NCBI GenBank assembly: GCA_028281765.1
Contig: JANQJF010000113.1
Coordinates: forward strand, 211,970 to 275,969
Direction of reading: 5' to 3'
DNA length: 64,000 bases
DNA from: Planctomycetota bacterium
GTDB taxonomy: Bacteria; Planctomycetota; UBA1135; UBA2386
Shown here: in pieces, positions 15,754-26,300 of the stretch
How positions within the stretch are numbered: position 1 is the stretch's first letter
How the letters are laid out: each line of letters starts with the position of its first letter
Notes under the pieces: generated by a model
What the model was told of the DNA's origin: nothing
Seen by the model: the letters and a program-made list of their open reading frames with translations, nothing else
Databases searched by the model: none
Translations under genes and position numbers: made by a program

Positions 15754-17037
15754 CTACCCGCGTGGTGGTGCGTCGGCGAGCGCCTGCCGCAGGATCGCGA
15801 GCGCTTCCGCGGCATGGTCGTGCAGCTCGATTCCGGCGAGCGAGTTCTTCTCCATCGGGTCGCGATGCAGGTCGAAGAAGCGACCGTCGTCGTAGAGTTT
15901 GAAACGCGTGTTGCGCACGAATCGAACCGGCCTCGACTTCGGCCGGGTCTTGGGGCGCGCGTGGTACCAGCAGTGGATAGCGGTGCGTGGCGTTCCGCGT
16001 TCGCCGAGTAGCTGCGGCGCGAAGCTCACGCCATCGCACCCCGCATCGCCAATGGTCGTGGCGCCGGTCAGTTCACACAGCGTCGGGATGAAGTCGGCGA
16101 AGTCGACGAGGTCGTTGCAGACGAACCCGCCGCGAATGCGCCCCGGCCAGCACGCGACGAGCGGGACGTGCGTGCCGGTGTCGAGAGTCGAGTTCTTGCC
16201 CCCGGCCACGTCCTTGCCACGTTGTCGTGAACGGATCTTGCGGTGCGTCCCGTTGTCCGCCGTGAAGAGGATCAGCGTGTCGTCGGCGAGCCCGAGCTTT
16301 TCGACGTGCGCGCGAATGCGACCGACGAGAGCGTCCATGTAGGAGACCATCGCTCCGAAGTGCTTCGGGTCGTTCTTGGCCGTGCGATCCGGCGAGTCCG
16401 GCGTCGGCACGAACGGCGAGTGCACGAGCGCCATCGGGTAGTAGCAGAAGAACGGCTCGTTCCGATGCCGCTCCATGAACTCGAGCAGGAACTCGGTGTA
16501 TCGGTCCGGGCCGTACACGTCACGGTCCTCCTTCACGAGCTCACCGTTGCGTTCGTAGGTCGGTCCCCAGAATCGGCTGCCGAGTTTCTCGACTTGCCAC
16601 AGGCAGTGTTCGTCGAAGCCCGCTTCCTCCGGGCGTGTGCCGGAACCCCGCACGGGCGGCTTGTAGTGTTCGGCCGCGAGCAGCTGCCACTTGCCCGCGA
16701 TCGCGGTCGCGTAGCCGGCCTGCTGGAACACGTGTCCAAACGTCGGCTCGCCGCGGCGCAGGACCGAGAACGCGTCGTAGTTGCGCGCGTTGCTCTTGCC
16801 GGTCATCAGCTTGACGCGCGTCGGTGTGCACAGCGGCTGGCTGTGGCACTGCGTGAAACGCAGCCCTTCCGCGGCCATTCGATCGATGTTGGGCGTCGCG
16901 TAGGACTCGCTGCCGTAGCACGAGAAGCCCTCGACGCCGACGTCGTCGGCCATGATCAGGATCACGTTCGGCGGGCGGCTGGTGGAAGGGGTCGCGCACG
17001 CGGTGAGCAACAGGAGGGCGGACAGCGAGCGAAGCAT
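15754..17037 (-). CDS. Sulfatase lipoprotein (type I, formylglycine-dependent)
   Basis: A 427-residue arylsulfatase-family enzyme that would hydrolyse sulfate esters of sulfated glycans. The formylglycine motif C70-T-P-T-R is present, as are metal-ligand motifs (MADDVG at 29-34 and the later FTADNGTHRK). The N-terminal signal ends in lipobox LLTAC, so the enzyme is probably anchored by Cys14 in the periplasm or on the surface. It is slightly short for the family but complete. No sulfatase-maturing radical-SAM enzyme (AnSME) is in this window. The +-strand neighbour gene is divergent, 87 bases away. Confidence 0.9.
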   Translation of the reverse strand: MLRSLSALLLLTACATPSTSRPPNVILIMADDVGVEGFSCYGSESYATPNIDRMAAEGLRFTQCHSQPLCTPTRVKLMTGKSNARNYDAFSVLRRGEPTFGHVFQQAGYATAIAGKWQLLAAEHYKPPVRGSGTRPEEAGFDEHCLWQVEKLGSRFWGPTYERNGELVKEDRDVYGPDRYTEFLLEFMERHRNEPFFCYYPMALVHSPFVPTPDSPDRTAKNDPKHFGAMVSYMDALVGRIRAHVEKLGLADDTLILFTADNGTHRKIRSRQRGKDVAGGKNSTLDTGTHVPLVACWPGRIRGGFVCNDLVDFADFIPTLCELTGATTIGDAGCDGVSFAPQLLGERGTPRTAIHCWYHARPKTRPKSRPVRFVRNTRFKLYDDGRFFDLHRDPMEKNSLAGIELHDHAAEALAILRQALADAPPRG

Positions 17038-17124
17038 GGAGACAGTCTAGGCCGCAGCAGGGCCCGATCCCACGCGACGGATTCGTACTCGCAATCCCGA
17101 CCGTCGTCGGCCAGAGTGCCGACC

Positions 17125-18498
17125 GTGATTCGCCGAGAGACCGCTCTCGTCTACGCGATGTTCGCCGCCGGGCTCGCGCTCGGTCTCGTCATGGCCCTGC
17201 GTAGCCAGGCGAGCGTCGATCAGGTGCGCTTTCTCGTGCTCGGTTGGCACTTCGCCGAGCTGGGAGAGCTACTGCCGTTCGGCACGGGCATGTCGCGGGG
17301 AGGGCTCGTGCCGGGCTCCGCGTCCGGGCTGCTCGTCGGTGCGCCCCTGAAGATCTGGGGCGACTATCGCTCGGCGAGCCTCGTCACGCTGGCGATGCAC
17401 GCGGTCGCGTTCCTGCTGCTCGACTCCGTCGTCAAGCGCTGCCTCGGTGCGCGCGGCCGCGTCTTGTTCGCCGCCGTCTACTGGCTCAACCCGTGGCGGA
17501 TCTACTACGGGTCGCACCTCTGGAACCCGAACTGGATGTTCTGGTTCGGCGCGTTCCACCTCTGGACGTGCTACCACATGCGCGAGCGGCGCTCGTTTTG
17601 GTTGTCGACACTACAGGTGCTCTCGGTCGGCATCGCGTTCCAGCTGCATGGCTCCTTCCTGACCCTGGCGGTGATCTCCGTACTCCTGTGGTGGCGCGGC
17701 TACCTCCGCGTGCACTGGCTCGGGATCGCGGTCGGCGTCGGCCTGTCGCTTGCGAGCCTGATCCCCTGGATGATCGCGTCCGAGGCGCGGCCGGAGATCC
17801 TCCCGATGCACGGCGGTACGATCGGTCGCGGATTCCTCTTCGCCTACCCGTTGCTCAAGGGGCTGAGCTACCTGTGCTTCCGCTTCCCGTCGCTCTACAC
17901 CGACCGACACACGCTGCGGTACGACTTCACGCCGGAGTTCGGCGCGGCTGCCGATGCGTGGATGGCTCCGACTATGGAGACCGTCGTCGTGCTCGCGAAG
18001 GCCACGGTCGTGTTTGCCATACTCGCACAGTGGTGGTTCTGGCGCACAGGGGGGCGCGCCGGCTTCGCACGTCGGGAAGACGCCGCGGACGAACGCACGT
18101 GGTTGCTCGGCGCGGCGCGGTGGGGGTTCGTCGGGTCCGCCGTCACGTTCGGCCTGAGCCCGACGACGATCATGAGCTACCAGGTGTTCATCGTGTTCCA
18201 CCTCGCGGTGCTGCCGCTCGTGTTCTGGCTCGAGCAGCTGCGACTCGACACGCGTGTGCGGCGCGGGATCGCAGGAGCGGTTGCTGCGATCACGGTCGTC
18301 ACGATGTTCGCGCAGTGCCTGGCCGCGCCGATGTATCGGAGTGGCGGCCGCGACGAAGTCTTCGTGAAGCTGCAGCACGAACATCCGCTGCCGGACGACG
18401 TCGGTCTCACCGGGCGCGTGCGCGTCGAGATCGATCCTGAGTGGGGGACGCCGCTCGATCCGTACGAGTACGCGCGGAGTCGGGACTCACGGGAGTAG
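17125..18498 (+). CDS. Polytopic membrane protein, GT-C glycosyltransferase-like
   Basis: A 457-residue protein with about ten hydrophobic segments. The layout resembles GT-C (GT39/PMT-type) glycosyltransferases that use lipid-phosphate sugars: an early exposed loop (VDQVRFLVLGWHFAELGELLPFG), then WLNPWRIYYGSHLWNPN before a Phe/Trp-rich helix, then a basic loop and further helices, ending in a soluble tail. The usual catalytic Asp/Glu in the first loop could be the D or E in that stretch. I chose the GTG at 17125; a GTG at 17116 is equally possible and neither has a strong ribosome-binding site. It is divergent from the sulfatase. The GT-C assignment is tentative. Confidence 0.55.
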   Translation: MIRRETALVYAMFAAGLALGLVMALRSQASVDQVRFLVLGWHFAELGELLPFGTGMSRGGLVPGSASGLLVGAPLKIWGDYRSASLVTLAMHAVAFLLLDSVVKRCLGARGRVLFAAVYWLNPWRIYYGSHLWNPNWMFWFGAFHLWTCYHMRERRSFWLSTLQVLSVGIAFQLHGSFLTLAVISVLLWWRGYLRVHWLGIAVGVGLSLASLIPWMIASEARPEILPMHGGTIGRGFLFAYPLLKGLSYLCFRFPSLYTDRHTLRYDFTPEFGAAADAWMAPTMETVVVLAKATVVFAILAQWWFWRTGGRAGFARREDAADERTWLLGAARWGFVGSAVTFGLSPTTIMSYQVFIVFHLAVLPLVFWLEQLRLDTRVRRGIAGAVAAITVVTMFAQCLAAPMYRSGGRDEVFVKLQHEHPLPDDVGLTGRVRVEIDPEWGTPLDPYEYARSRDSRE

Positions 18499-19180
18499 TC
18501 GTTGCGAAGGGGGCGCGGGAGCGGGCACGGACGGGCTACGGGTCACCACCGCGCAGGCGCAGGCGCACGCGCAGCACGGGTCCGACCAGAAGCTCGCTCC
18601 CGCGGCTCGAGAGTCACGGCCCCGCGCCCGCTTCCCGATCCATGAAACGTGAGGAGAAGCAAGGAAAACGAGCCCGGGTGCCGGCTCATCAGTCTGTCCC
18701 TATCGCGTTTCTGTGCTCGTCTGACGAGCGCAGCGCCCGGTCTCGAAGGATGTGGCTTACTCGGAAGTCGCGTCGTCAGGACACAGAGGCAACGCGGGGG
18801 TCCGATCGCTCACGCCCACTCTCATGTAGTTCGAGAAACGCCGAGTAGTCGCGGCGATTTGAAAGTTTTGTCGTCCGCGCCGTGCGTCGTTCGGTCCGTA
18901 CACACTCAAACCTCCTCGCGCGAAGGCTGGCCCGCACAACCAAGTCACTGTGTTTCTTGTCGGCCGGCCCCAGCGCGTGGGGGTCTGAATGTCCTAGCAA
19001 ACTCATTCCCAGAAACGGCTTACTCGTAGTTCCGACTCACGCCCGCGTGCCCCAAGTTCAAGTATTGAGGTGTAGATCGGGTTGACACTCGACGTGTGCC
19101 GGAGGGTGCGATCACCGCTTCCAACCCTACAAGCGACAACACGGGCTGGTTCCGCAGGCGAATTCTGAGAAAAAGTGTCG
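18499..19180. other. 0.68 kb stretch without a recognisable gene; degenerate repeats
   Basis: No reading frame here has codon usage like the neighbours. Several blocks recur in the same order: GGCTTACTCG at 18754-18763 and 19017-19026, CTCACGCCC at 18809-18817 and 19036-19044, and AGTTCGAG / AGTTCAAG at 18828-18835 and 19055-19062. A near-perfect hairpin lies at 18711-18733 (CTGTGCTCGT, loop CTG, ACGAGCGCAG, with one G-T pair). The GC content is visibly lower than in flanking genes. It could be a decayed element, an ncRNA locus or plain spacer; a TTGACA box at 19082-19087 may belong to the epimerase promoter. Confidence 0.5.
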
Positions 19181-20200
19181 ATGGAGCTCCGGACCCACAT
19201 CCTGCCTCTGCCGCTGCGTCACCGTTTCACGATCGCGCACGGCAGCTTCACCGAGCGAGAGAACTTCTTCGTCGAGCTGTCGGACGGCACGCATCGCGGA
19301 TACGGCGAGAGCTCGGCCGTCACGTACTACGACGTGGACGTGCGTCGCATGCAGGCGCGAATCGAGTCGCTGCGCGACCGGATCGAAGCCTGGGACGGTG
19401 AGGATCCGGAGGCGTTCTGGGATTCGATGCTCGACGTGCTCGGCGACGACCGGTTCACCTTGTGTGCGCTCGACCAGGCGGCTTGGGATCTCTGGGGGAA
19501 GCGACAGGGGCTCCCGGTGTGGAAGGCGTGGGGGCTGTCGATCGACACCTGCCCGCCGTCCGACTACACGATCGGCATCGCCGAGATCGACGAGATGGTC
19601 GAGAAGCTGGAAGAGTTTCCGAGTTTCCCGGTCTACAAGATCAAGCTTGGCACGGACCACGACCTCGAGATCGTCCGGGCGCTGCGCGAGCACACCGATG
19701 CCGCGTTCCGGATCGATGCGAACACGGCGTGGACTGCAGAGCAAACGGTCGCGAACAGCGGGCCGCTGAAAGAACTCGGCGTCGAGTTCCTCGAGCAGCC
19801 GCTGAAGGCCGACGACTGGGAGGGCATGAAGCTCGTGTTCGCGGAATCCGAGCTGCCCGTGATCGCCGACGAGAGCTGCCTCGTCGAGGCCGACGTCGAA
19901 CGCTGCCACGGCTCGTTCCACGGGGTCAACGTGAAGCTGACCAAGGCCGGAGGGCTGACACCCGGCAAGCGCATGGTCCAGCGGGCCAAGGAACTCGGCA
20001 TGAAGGCGATGGTGGGGTGCATGACCGAGACCACCGTCGGGATCTCGGCGATCGGTCAGCTCGCGCCGCTGCTCGACTACGTCGACATGGATGGGGCGCT
20101 TCTGCTCGCGACGGACGTCGCGGACGGCGTCCGGGTCGTCGACGGCGACGTCGTGTTCCCGGAGACGCCCGGCACCGGGGTGACCTGGACCCGGGAGTAG
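19181..20200 (+). CDS. Dipeptide epimerase (enolase superfamily)
   Basis: A 339-residue member of the muconate-lactonizing subgroup of the enolase superfamily, closest to L-Ala-D/L-Glu-type dipeptide epimerases, which invert the alpha-carbon of murein-derived or other dipeptides. Visible active-site residues are the catalytic KxK (K153 and K155), metal ligands D179 (RIDAN), E205 (LEQP) and D230 (ADES), the second catalytic lysine K255 in VKLTKAGG, and a DMDG motif at 302-305. The ATG at 19181 is preferred over the GTG two codons upstream. It is a stand-alone gene after a long non-coding gap. Exact dipeptide specificity needs modelling or assay. Confidence 0.88.
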   Translation: MELRTHILPLPLRHRFTIAHGSFTERENFFVELSDGTHRGYGESSAVTYYDVDVRRMQARIESLRDRIEAWDGEDPEAFWDSMLDVLGDDRFTLCALDQAAWDLWGKRQGLPVWKAWGLSIDTCPPSDYTIGIAEIDEMVEKLEEFPSFPVYKIKLGTDHDLEIVRALREHTDAAFRIDANTAWTAEQTVANSGPLKELGVEFLEQPLKADDWEGMKLVFAESELPVIADESCLVEADVERCHGSFHGVNVKLTKAGGLTPGKRMVQRAKELGMKAMVGCMTETTVGISAIGQLAPLLDYVDMDGALLLATDVADGVRVVDGDVVFPETPGTGVTWTRE

Positions 20201-20300
20201 GGCGAAATCGAGCCGCCCCGCTGCGCCCGGGCGAGCTTTCGGCTACTTTTCGGCCACTGAACCGGCACCCGAGCGGGGCCGTTCCGACCCCCGACCCTCG

Positions 20301-20966
20301 ATGCGCGCCCGTACGATCCTCGGCTCCACCGCTCTCCACGCGACGATCGCGTGTGGGCTCGGCGTCTGGGTGGGTGCTTTCGCCGGATCGAATCCGCGCC
20401 CCGACGTGACGTTCGGCATCGCCTACGAGCCGATGGTGACCTACGTCGAGCGCGAGATGCCGGACGAGCCGGTCGAGGACCAGCGGGTCGAAGCCGATCC
20501 GCCGATGCCGGAACCGCCGGCGCCGCTGCCGCGGGAGTCCGAGTTCGAGGCGCCGGATGCGCCGGAGATGTCCGAGGAGCTGCGGACCGAGACCGCTCCG
20601 GACGCCGAGCTGCTCGTGCGGATCCGGCCCGAGAAGGAACAGCCGGTCGAGGCCAAGCCGCCCGAACCGGTCGCGCCATCCGCGCCGGCGTTCGTCGAGG
20701 CCCGTGCCCGCGACGACCGGAACGCACCTCCGTCCTATCCCCGCAAGTCGGTCCGGCGCGGCGAGTCCGGCGAGGTGATCCTGCTGCTTTCGATCGACGC
20801 GTTCGGCAAGGTCACCGACGTGACGCTCGACACGGGCTGCGGCTACCCGCGGTTGCACCAGGCCGCGATCGCGGCCGCGCGCGAATGGGTGTTCGACCCG
20901 GCGCGCGAAGACGGCGTCGCGGTGGCGTCGACGAAGCGCGTACCGGTCGAGTTTCGGATCGAGTAG
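20301..20966 (+). CDS. TonB-like energy-transducer protein
   Basis: A 221-residue protein with an N-terminal transmembrane helix (about 8-29), an acidic Pro/Glu-rich spacer (about 50-135) spanning the periplasm, and a TonB C-terminal domain (about 142-221: YPRKSVRRGESGEVILLLSI, then a helix AAIAAAREWVFDPA and the final strand VPVEFRIE). TonB couples ExbBD proton flow to outer-membrane transporters. No exbB, exbD or TonB-dependent receptor lies in the window, so its partners are elsewhere. It is convergent with the histidine kinase gene, only two bases apart. Confidence 0.82.
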   Translation: MRARTILGSTALHATIACGLGVWVGAFAGSNPRPDVTFGIAYEPMVTYVEREMPDEPVEDQRVEADPPMPEPPAPLPRESEFEAPDAPEMSEELRTETAPDAELLVRIRPEKEQPVEAKPPEPVAPSAPAFVEARARDDRNAPPSYPRKSVRRGESGEVILLLSIDAFGKVTDVTLDTGCGYPRLHQAAIAAAREWVFDPAREDGVAVASTKRVPVEFRIE

Positions 20967-20968
20967 GT

Positions 20969-22555
20969 TCAGCCGAGCGGCAACCGCAGCTCGAATCGCG
21001 CACCGCTCTCCGAGCCGTCGAGCGTCACGTCTCCGCCGTGCACCCGTGCGATCCAGCGCACGACCGGCAGCCCCAGCCCCGCCCCCGGGATCCGCCGTGC
21101 GCCGGTCTCCGGCCCGCGGAAGAACCGCTCGAAGACCTGCTCCCGCCGCGCGGCCGGGATCCCGGGCCCGTCGTCTGCGACGCTGACCTCGGCGCCGGCG
21201 CCATCGCGCCTGACCCCGATCCGGATCGCGCCACCCGCGACCGAGTGGACTGCGGCGTTCTCGAGCAGGTTGTCGATCGCGCGCTCGAGCAGCATCGGGT
21301 CGCCGCGCACGATCACGTCGTCGTCGACGTCCAGGACGAACTCGCGTTCGGGGTGGCGCGACTGCAGCTGGACGACGCGTTCGGAAACGAGTGCGCCGGC
21401 GTCGACGGATTCGAAGTGGCGCTGCGTCGCTTTGGAGCCGAGCACGAGCAGGGACGTGACGAGGCGCTGCAGGCCCTCGACCTCTGCCAGCGCGGTTTCG
21501 ATCGTGCGTCGATACTCACGGTCGGAGCGGTCGCGGCGCAGCGCGACCTCGAGTTCTCCCTGGAGCACGGTCAGCGGAGTGCGCAGCTCGTGCGACGTCT
21601 CGAGGGCGGCCTCGGTCTCCTGCATGGTCGCGCGACGGCCGAATTGCCAGACCGCGACGCCGAGGCACGCGAAGCCCAGGGCCCAGAGGGCGAGCAGCAA
21701 GGCTCCCGGCTGGCCGCCGCCGAGTCCGCCGAGCAGCACGCGCGGTCGGTCGTCCTGGTCAAGCGGGAAGCTCCACGAGCAGCGCGCCGGATCGAGCACG
21801 GTCTCCAGGTCGTCGCTCCGATCCCCGATGGTCATGAGGTCGGCGCGGAGCTCGCCGTTCGCGACGTCGCAGCGCACCAGCACGTGTTCGGCGTCGAGCC
21901 CCTGGGCCGGCGCCGAGGCGTGCACGAAGCGATGGAGCTGGCGACTGCCCGCGTCGCCGCGCTTGCGCGGTAGCAACACGGCTTCGAGGACGTTGACGCT
22001 CGGTCCGTCTTCGCCCGGCGAGAACCACACGCGGCGCTCGCCGAACGGCAGCACGAACGAGTGGTCGGTCAGGTTCGACAGTTCCCCAGTTTCGTCCGCG
22101 AACATCATCGTCACGACGCTTTCGGCCTGGAAGCGCCCGCCGCGTAGTCGGATCGAAGGCGCGTCACCGCGAGAACCACGCAGGAGGTCGGGCGGTACGC
22201 GTAGGTGGATCGGCGCCTCCATCGCGCCGTCGACGACTTCCTCGTCGCGCGTGCACCAACCGCGCATGGTGGGGCCCGTCGCGCCCTTCGGGAGGTCGTA
22301 GACCGCGATACGCGTAGCCGAGTCCGTGAGTTCGCCGCGCGTACGTTCGAAGTCGAGCTCAGCGTTCGGCTTCGCGGCGATGCCGTGTGCAGTCGAAGCC
22401 AGAGCCGAGATCTGGTTGCGAATCGTATGGCCGAGCTCCTCCGCCGCGATGCGGTTGCGCAAGGCCTGGTCGGTGTGCTGGAGCTGCCACAGCGACCACG
22501 CGCTCCCGACGAACAACAGGACGATCGCGAGCCATGCGAGTGCGCGCGCGTTCAT
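20969..22555 (-). CDS. Sensor histidine kinase
   Basis: A 528-residue membrane histidine kinase. An N-terminal helix (about 5-24) and a second helix (about 290-312) enclose a large periplasmic sensor domain with no recognised fold. No clear HAMP domain follows. The DHp motif SHELRTPLTV supplies the phospho-histidine, and the ATPase domain has an N box (DNLLENAAVHS), G1 (DDGPGIP) and G2 (GAGLGL). Its ATG overlaps the stop of the response regulator gene upstream, so the pair is translated together. The nearest divergent gene (23387-26401) is an obvious candidate target. Confidence 0.9.
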   Translation of the reverse strand: MNARALAWLAIVLLFVGSAWSLWQLQHTDQALRNRIAAEELGHTIRNQISALASTAHGIAAKPNAELDFERTRGELTDSATRIAVYDLPKGATGPTMRGWCTRDEEVVDGAMEAPIHLRVPPDLLRGSRGDAPSIRLRGGRFQAESVVTMMFADETGELSNLTDHSFVLPFGERRVWFSPGEDGPSVNVLEAVLLPRKRGDAGSRQLHRFVHASAPAQGLDAEHVLVRCDVANGELRADLMTIGDRSDDLETVLDPARCSWSFPLDQDDRPRVLLGGLGGGQPGALLLALWALGFACLGVAVWQFGRRATMQETEAALETSHELRTPLTVLQGELEVALRRDRSDREYRRTIETALAEVEGLQRLVTSLLVLGSKATQRHFESVDAGALVSERVVQLQSRHPEREFVLDVDDDVIVRGDPMLLERAIDNLLENAAVHSVAGGAIRIGVRRDGAGAEVSVADDGPGIPAARREQVFERFFRGPETGARRIPGAGLGLPVVRWIARVHGGDVTLDGSESGARFELRLPLG

Positions 22556-23256
22556 GAAGGATCTCCGATCGTGTAACCCTCGCCGCGGACGGTCCGGATC
22601 AGTCCTGGCGTACCGAGCTTGCGGCGCAGGTAGCCGACGTAGACGTCGACGATGTTCGTCGAAGGGTCGAAGTCGAGGTCGAACACGTCACGCAAGATCT
22701 GGCTGCGCGACAGCACCGCGTCGCGATGCTCCGTCAGCGACTGCAGCAGCGAGAACTCGCGCGGGCTCAGATGCAGCGCGCGATCCCCGCGGCGCGCCTT
22801 CCGTGTGCGGAGATCGATCACGACGTCGGCGATGCGGAGTTCTCCACCGGAGCCGCGCTGGGCCCGTCGATGCAATGCTCGGAGTCGCGCGAGCAGCTCG
22901 CGGAACTCGAACGGCTTGGCGAGATAGTCGTCCGCGCCGAGATCGAGGCCGCGCACCCGATCGTCGATCGCGCCGCGTGCGGTCAACAGCAGCACCGGCG
23001 TCTCGCATCCGGCCTCACGCGCTTGCGCGAGCACGTCGAAGCCGCTCATCGTCGGGAGCATCACGTCGAGCACGCAGGTGTCCGGCGGATCGTCGAGCAG
23101 GCGCTGCAGCCCCGGCGGGCCGTCGGCCTCGGCGGTGATCCGGCAGCCCTCCTCCTCGAGCCCCTGGCGTAGGAAGCGCGTGATGCGTTCGTTGTCCTCG
23201 ACGATCAGTACGTGCACGGGCGTTCGATGGGTGAAGGCGTCGAATGCTCCTGGCAT
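22552..23256 (-). CDS. OmpR/PhoB-family response regulator
   Basis: A 234-residue response regulator. The receiver domain (about 14-128) has acidic residues E20-D21, phospho-acceptor D64 in VLDVMLP, T92 and K114 in AKPFEF. The C-terminal winged-helix domain ends with the typical NIVDVYVGYLRRKLG and IRTVRGEGY. I chose the ATG at 23256; a TTG two codons upstream and an internal GTG at 23217 are alternatives, and the latter would give the usual short N-terminus. It is first in a two-gene operon with the kinase. Confidence 0.9.
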   Translation of the reverse strand: MPGAFDAFTHRTPVHVLIVEDNERITRFLRQGLEEEGCRITAEADGPPGLQRLLDDPPDTCVLDVMLPTMSGFDVLAQAREAGCETPVLLLTARGAIDDRVRGLDLGADDYLAKPFEFRELLARLRALHRRAQRGSGGELRIADVVIDLRTRKARRGDRALHLSPREFSLLQSLTEHRDAVLSRSQILRDVFDLDFDPSTNIVDVYVGYLRRKLGTPGLIRTVRGEGYTIGDPS

Positions 23257-23386
23257 TCGCAATCCATTGTCCGGTCTCGCGTTCTGTGTGCGGCGAACAT
23301 GAGAGCATTCTCATCGTGCCGAACGGAGTTTCGGTGTGGCGAGGCTCGTCAGGTCTCGCGTCCACCGGATACTTCCCCCGATAGCC

Positions 23387-26300
23387 ATGCGGAATCTGCT
23401 CCTGATCGCTCTCCTTCTCGTCGCCGCGACCGGCCTCGTTCTCTGGGCCCCCTGGGATGCTTCGGCCGGGCCTGCGCCGATGGTGGCCACGGACCCCGTG
23501 GTCGCGTCGGCGGAGGACCCGGACGCCGCCGTGGCGGACGCTACGCCCGGCGCGGGCCAGGCGAGCGACGCCGGAGGCGAGCGAGTCGAGGTCGCGACCG
23601 CGCCCGAGGCGCCGTCGTCGACCGGGCTCGTGCGCGGCCGTGCCGTCGACGAAGCCGGACGTCCGATCGCCGGCGCCCGCGTCGTGCTCGGCAAGCAGCT
23701 GCGGTGGTTCGACGACTCGTGGTTCCTCGACCCGAAGGCGCCGCTGCCGCCGACCCTGATGAAGGCCACCGAAGTCGAGACGGACGCCGACGGCAGGTTC
23801 GAGGTTGCCCCGCCGTCGACGGACGACCCGACGACCGTGGTGCTCGTCGACGGCCGCCACGCGCTCCAGCGCGAGGAGGCGGTGGCGACGGCGGGCGAGG
23901 TCGTCGATCTCGGCGACATCACGATGCCGCTCGGCGTCGTCGTCGAGGGGCGCGTGATCGATGACGCCGGTCAGCCGGTTGCGGACGCGAAGCTGAGCGT
24001 GCCGAACGGGTTCGGCATCGTCGTCGTCGAAGGTGGCGACGCCGTGCGCGGCGCGCGCTCGCGTGTCGACGGAACGTTCTCCGTTCTGCTGGCGGAGGCC
24101 GGAGAATTCGAGCTGATCGCGGACCATCCCGACTTCGCGAAGGGTCGAGGAAACGGCACGGCCGGTCGCCGCGGCGACGTCGTGACCGGTGTCATAATTC
24201 GCATGGGTGCGACCGCGGACATCGCGGGTGTCGTGACCGGGCTCCCGTCCGGTGGCGCGACGATCGAAGTGCGGGCCGCCAAGCTCGAGGCCGAGCGCCG
24301 CAGGCCGGTCGACGGCGTCGAGATCGACTTCACGATGCCGCTGCGCTTCGCGCAGGATCGCGCGAAGGTCGCGAAGGACGGCTCGTTCCGGATCAAGGGC
24401 CTCGAGCGAGGTACGGGGTACCGCATCGCGGCGTTCGACGTCAGCGATGGGGGGTGGCGCGGGACGCGCGTCAGTGACGTGCTCGAGACGCAGAGTGGTG
24501 ACACCAATGCCCGAGTCGCGTTCGCGAGCGGCGTGCGGATCGTGTTCGACGCGGTCGATGCGTCGACCGGCGCCGCGCTCGGGAAGCTCCGCGCGAACGC
24601 GCGAGTCGACGAAGGCAACGACCTGCCGGGCATGGTCGTCGATTTGCTCGACTCCGACTCGGACCTCGAGGCGGGTAGCGACGGTCGCTTCCGCGTCGAA
24701 CCGATTCGGCCGGGGCCGAATGACAGAACGTTCTCGCTGTCGATCGAGGCCAAGGGCTTCGCAGCGTGGAAGCGGGAGAAGATCGCAATCCCCGCCTCTG
24801 CGGAGCTGGATCTCGGTCGTATCGAGTTGCAGCCGGCACCGACGCTGCGCGTGCGCATCGTCGATGCCGAAGGTGAGCCCGTCGCGAAGGCGCGCGTGCG
24901 TTTCCAGGAGACCGAGCACGAGCGTGTGGGACGCTCGGGGATGGTCATGCGGACCGCAACCGTCGGCTTCACGTCTTCGGTCGATGGCGAGGACGTGCCA
25001 TTCTCGATCGGAGGTGACGGCCGGTTGTCCGGTCGCACCGACGAGAACGGCGAAGCCGTGCTGACGCTGGAGCCCGGCATGAAGGGCACGGTGCGCGCGA
25101 TGCACGCGAAGTTCGCGCCGCGCACGAGCGAAGAGCTCGAGGCGCCGGTGCGCGGCGAGTTCGGACACGAACTCACGCTCGGGGCCGGTGGCGCAATCGT
25201 CGTCAAGGTCGTCGACCAAGACGGTGAGGTCGTCGCCGGCGCGAACCTGAGCTGCAACCAGGTGGGTGGTCCGCCGTCGTTCGGCGGGAACGCGAAGGAG
25301 ACCGACAAGAACGGCATCGTGCGGTTCGAGAGGCTCGAGGACGGCACCTACGACGTCGAGTTCGAGAAGAAGCGCGAGGGGCCGGGCGTGTTCATGATGT
25401 CGACCACCACGCGTGTGTTCGGCGGGAGCGACTCGGACACGCCGATCGAGGACGCGCCGAACCGGGCGCGTGTTCTCGGTGGCAACACCGTCGAGCTGAC
25501 GATCGTCAAGCCGGCGAAGAGCAAGCTCGTCGGTGTGGTCACGGAAGACGGCGTGCCGCTCGATGGCGCGAAGGTGAAGATCCAGACGGAGGACCCGCGG
25601 TTCGGCGCTGCGGTGAGTGAGCGCGTGCAGGGTGTCGACCTGGGCGCCCTGATGGGCGGTGGTGGCGGTCGCGCCGAAACCGATGACGCGGGACGCTTCG
25701 AGATCGACGACGTCGACGCGGGCGAACTGACGCTCGTCGTCAGCCACCCCGAGCGCGCGATGTCGGCCCGGGTGAAGGTGCAGGCGCTGGCCGGCGAGAC
25801 CCGCTGCGACATCGCCCTGCACTCCACGCGGGTGCAGGGTCGGGTCGTCGATGAGGAGGGCAAGCCGGTCGCGCGCGCCCGCGTCACGGCACGACGGGCC
25901 ACGAACGGCGTCGAACGCGAGGTGCGCGAGATGCGGATCTCGATCGGCGGTCCCGGGAATGCGGAGGGCCGGGGCGGCGGCCGCGATCGCGCGGTGCGCA
26001 CCGACCGTCAGGGTCGGTTCGAACTCGTCGGGGTCGAGCACGATGTCGACTTGGTCCTGGACGTGCGGGCTCGCGGCCACGCGGACTCCGAAAGCGCGAA
26101 GTTCCAAGTGGCGCCGGGCGGCACGCAACGCGACATCGTCGTTACCGCGGCGCGTGGTGGTGCGATCGACGTGCGCGTGCGCGGCGACTACGGCATGTTC
26201 GCGATGGCCGAGGCGCGTCCCGAAGGCGCGGAAGGCCGGCCGCCGAAGACCGAACTCGTGCAGGGCGGGAAGGCGCGGCTGAAGGGGCTGACGGTCGGAC

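Noticed and set aside
18649..19029. A 126-codon open frame in the non-coding region.
   Set aside because: Codon third positions show no G/C bias, the product has no recognisable features and other frames are equally open.
19082..19110. A promoter for the dipeptide epimerase with TTGACA at 19082.
   Set aside because: The -35 box is perfect but no -10-like hexamer is found at 16-18 bases, so I did not list it as a promoter.
23015..26128. A 1037-codon open frame on the minus strand through the six-domain protein gene.
   Set aside because: Its Arg/Ala/His-rich composition is typical of an antisense shadow, while the plus strand encodes recognisable repeated domains.
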